In this document: positions 61,957 through 64,000 of the stretch, piece after piece
Layout of the letters: each line of letters begins with the position of its first letter
Numbering within the stretch: position 1 is the first letter of the stretch
Assembly: GCF_039969785.1 (NCBI RefSeq)
Contig: NZ_JBDVNC010000037.1
Coordinates: 209,532-273,531 of the forward strand
Length of the DNA stretch: 64,000 nucleotides
Source of the DNA: Shimia sp039969785
GTDB lineage: Bacteria; Pseudomonadota; Alphaproteobacteria; Rhodobacterales; Rhodobacteraceae
Reading direction: 5' to 3'
Notes under the pieces: generated by a model
Database searches by the model: none
The model's input: only the letters and a program-made list of their open reading frames with translations
Told to the model about the DNA's origin: nothing
Made by a program: the position numbers and the translations under genes

Positions 61957-62177
61957 GCGTAAATCTCATCCTTCAGCGCACCGCGCCGTTTGCGTAAATC
62001 CACCTCTGACAATTCCTCGCGCGGCTCAACATTGGTCTCCGCACGATGCACCTTGCGGTTCAACTCATGATACTCGTCCGCCATCTTCGCAAAATGCGAG
62101 TCGCTTGTTTTCAAAGCACTCATTTTTTCGACCAGTTCGGGAAATTCTTCTGCCAATTCATGGGGGGTATGAGACAT
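61938..62177 (-). CDS. YdcH-like DUF465 protein
   Basis: 79-aa helical protein of the DUF465 (YdcH) family: HELAEEFPELVEKMSALKTSDSHFAKMADEYHELNRKVHRAE, then LRKRRGALKDEIYAYLKAN. Entirely alpha-helical and probably coiled-coil. The start at 62177 is preceded by GAGCGCAGAAC; a codon at 62204 is less likely. Its 3' end overlaps the alpha/beta hydrolase gene by 19 bp on the opposite strand. Function unknown. Confidence 0.85.
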   Translation of the reverse strand: MSHTPHELAEEFPELVEKMSALKTSDSHFAKMADEYHELNRKVHRAETNVEPREELSEVDLRKRRGALKDEIYAYLKAN

Positions 62178-62293
62178 GTTCTGCGCTCCTTTTATGAATG
62201 TCACAAAGAGCCTACAAACAGGGTGCGATGCCTTACCTTGACAGGGATCAAGTTACATCGAAATTTTGGGATGTGATCGCGCTGCGGTCTCGT

Positions 62294-63949
62294 TCAGCGT
62301 TGTGCAGTCCGCCAGTTGGGATGGACCCATGGTATGTCATTCTCCGCCGCCAGCCGCCGCCCCAAAACGTGGTCAGCCGCCTTTTCACCCGTCATGATCG
62401 ACGGCCCGTTCAGGTTCCCATTGGTGATGCGCGGAAAGATCGAACTGTCCGCGACGCGCAGCCCGTCCACCCCAATCACGCGACATTCCGGGTCAACCAC
62501 AGACGAAGGATCATCCGCCCGCCCCATCCGGCATGTGCCACACGGATGATAGGCGCTTTCAACATGCTCGCCAATGAAACCATTCAATTCGTCGTCAGAC
62601 TGAACCGCCGCGCCCGGCTGTATCTCGTGTTTGACAAACGGTTTGAACGCGTCCTGCGCAAAAATTTCGCGGGTCAGGCGAATGCAGGTGCGGAAATCCT
62701 CCCAATCCTGTTCTGTGCTCATATAATTGAACTGGATATGCGGCGCTTCTTTGGGATCAGCCGACCGCAACGTCACCGCCCCACGAGAGGGCGACCGCAT
62801 CGGGCCAACATGGGCCTGAAACCCATGCCCTTCGGCAGCCACCTGCCCGTCATACCGCACCGCAATAGGCAGGAAATGATACTGAATATCGGGATAGTCC
62901 ACACCAGCCTTTGAGCGAATAAATGCAGCGCTTTCAAACTGGTTCGATGCCCCCAGCCCGGATTTGGTAAACAACCATTGCGCCCCGATCAGCGCTTTGC
63001 CAAGCAGGTTCCAGTATTTGTACAAAGTGATGGGCTGCGCGCTGGCCATCTGCAAATACAGCTCCAGATGATCCTGCAGGTTTTGCCCCACGCCCGGACG
63101 ATCCGCGATCACGTCAATGCCGTGCTGCCCAAGATGCGCCGCCGGGCCAATCCCGGACAACATCAACAGCTTGGGTGAATTCAGAGACGACGCTGACAGG
63201 ATCACTTCTTCTCGTGCCCGAATGACCTGAACGCTGTTACCACGCTCAATTTCGACACCCACAGCGCGGCCATTCTCAATCACCACTTTGCGCGCCAAGC
63301 CTTTTACCAGATCGCAATTTTCCCGCTTCAGGGCGGGTTTCAGATAAGCATTGGCCGCCGACCAGCGCCGCCCCCGCCAGACGGTCTGCTCCATCGGGCC
63401 AAAGCCTTCCTGCTGCTGCCCGTTATAATCTGACGTCACCGGATACCCGGCCTGCTCTCCGGCATTCACAAACGCCGCGTGCAGCGGGTTGTCACGTGGG
63501 CCGCGCGTGACATGCAGCGGCCCGTCCTGACCGCGCCAGTGCGGATCGCCACCATGCCCGCTTTCGTGCCATGTCTCCATGCGCTTGAAATACGGCAGGA
63601 CATCGGCATATCGCCACCCATCCGCGCCGCTCTCTGCCCAGTGATCGTAATCACCCGCATGTCCACGCACATAAACCATGCCATTGATCGAACTTGATCC
63701 GCCAACCACTTTGCCACGCGGACAGGCCAACTCGCGCCCACCCAAATGCGGCTCGGGCGCGCTGCGATACCCCCAGTCATACATGCCCATATTCATCGGA
63801 TAGCTCAGCGCGGCTGGCATCTGGATCAGCGGTCCGGCGTCACTGCCGCCGTGCTCGATGATCAATACTGACTTTCCTGCCTCGCTCAGCCGATAGGCCA
63901 TCGCACAGCCTGCGCTGCCCGCTCCGACAATGACATAATCCGCCTGCAT
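62294..63949 (-). CDS. betA: Choline dehydrogenase
   Basis: 551-aa FAD-dependent GMC oxidoreductase that oxidises choline to betaine aldehyde, the first step in glycine-betaine synthesis. The FAD-binding motif VIVGAGSAGCAMAYRL is at the N-terminus; GGSSSINGMVYVRGHAGDYD and SPSRGAVTLRSADP are GMC signatures. The stretches NIQYHFLPIA-like (DIQYHFLPIAVRYDG) and HPCGTCRMG closely follow E. coli BetA, as does the length. The start at 63949 has CGGAG 8 bp upstream. The rest of the bet cluster probably lies beyond the window. Confidence 0.92.
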   Translation of the reverse strand: MQADYVIVGAGSAGCAMAYRLSEAGKSVLIIEHGGSDAGPLIQMPAALSYPMNMGMYDWGYRSAPEPHLGGRELACPRGKVVGGSSSINGMVYVRGHAGDYDHWAESGADGWRYADVLPYFKRMETWHESGHGGDPHWRGQDGPLHVTRGPRDNPLHAAFVNAGEQAGYPVTSDYNGQQQEGFGPMEQTVWRGRRWSAANAYLKPALKRENCDLVKGLARKVVIENGRAVGVEIERGNSVQVIRAREEVILSASSLNSPKLLMLSGIGPAAHLGQHGIDVIADRPGVGQNLQDHLELYLQMASAQPITLYKYWNLLGKALIGAQWLFTKSGLGASNQFESAAFIRSKAGVDYPDIQYHFLPIAVRYDGQVAAEGHGFQAHVGPMRSPSRGAVTLRSADPKEAPHIQFNYMSTEQDWEDFRTCIRLTREIFAQDAFKPFVKHEIQPGAAVQSDDELNGFIGEHVESAYHPCGTCRMGRADDPSSVVDPECRVIGVDGLRVADSSIFPRITNGNLNGPSIMTGEKAADHVLGRRLAAENDIPWVHPNWRTAQR

Positions 63950-64000
63950 GCCGTTCACTCCGAACCTAATTTCCTGCTTTGATCAGCGTTTGCCCAAGCG

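Noticed and set aside
63959..64000. Possible C-terminal end of another gene on the - strand upstream of betA
   Set aside because: Only a few codons (ending R-L-G-K-R-stop) are visible, too little to support a gene.
1..64000. CRISPR arrays, insertion sequences, prophage, attachment sites, rRNA or tRNA genes
   Set aside because: I saw no regularly spaced repeats, transposase or integrase motifs, or RNA gene signatures anywhere in the window.

Overview
The window looks like a chromosomal segment of a marine alphaproteobacterium of the Roseobacter group (Rhodobacteraceae). The evidence is its roughly 60% GC composition and several gene arrangements typical of that group: a paa cluster with a TetR-type PaaR, proS next to lolCD, hdaA-ppk-ppx, an XRE/ScfR-type PccR beside pccB, pccA and methylmalonyl-CoA mutase in one neighbourhood, and a BetA choline dehydrogenase. 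I see no rRNA, tRNA, CRISPR array, phage, transposase or integrase.

Region 1 (22-10901, + strand) is the most unusual part. A secreted formylglycine-type sulfatase and a secreted HAD-type phosphatase precede a tightly overlapping MoxR - DUF58 - DUF4381 - VWA - VWA/TPR - BatD operon, which ends in an exported octaheme cytochrome c with C-terminal HEAT- and TPR-like repeats. The layout suggests a membrane AAA+/VWA machine serving exported hydrolases or the multiheme protein, but that function is inferred only from gene order.

Region 2 (11027-24437) is the phenylacetyl-CoA pathway. One + strand operon carries a thiolase, paaABCDE and an extra ferritin-like PaaA/PaaC relative. A - strand operon carries paaG, paaI, paaK and paaR. 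A + strand pair encodes a cytochrome P450 and a full-length PaaZ. Two near-identical palindromes (ACCGNNCGGT core) sit at the thiolase promoter and in the paaG/P450 divergent promoter and are good candidates for PaaR operators. A lower-GC CigR/RcnB-like secreted protein and an exported Pro/Thr-tailed ORF broken by one amber codon lie between the two halves.

Region 3 (24593-34203) holds MnmH (tRNA 2-selenouridine synthase), converging on and overlapping an FAD-oxidoreductase/SelD fusion. Next come three tandem small cytochromes c behind an FNR-like box, a hotdog thioesterase, a DMT/YdcZ-type membrane protein, lolD, lolC, a DUF2937 protein and proS.

Region 4 (34415-46747) is mostly housekeeping and envelope: an OafA/SGNH acyltransferase, a PerM-type transporter, HdaA, Ppk, Ppx, a small exported protein, an endonuclease/exonuclease/phosphatase-fold protein, a TerB/DnaJ protein, a GNAT acetyltransferase, a Glyoxalase_3-type protein and NhaA, closed by a bidirectional terminator.

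Region 5 (46787-61068) is propionyl-CoA assimilation: methylmalonyl-CoA mutase, PccA, PccB and the regulator PccR, interspersed with small Roseobacter-type genes. These include a 68-aa and a 48-aa lipoprotein, a candidate structured RNA region, a cupin and a lower-GC three-helix membrane protein inserted in the pccB operon. Two 17-bp boxes exactly 40 bp apart lie before pccB, and a related box lies before pccR. The window closes with an alpha/beta hydrolase, a YdcH-type protein and betA.
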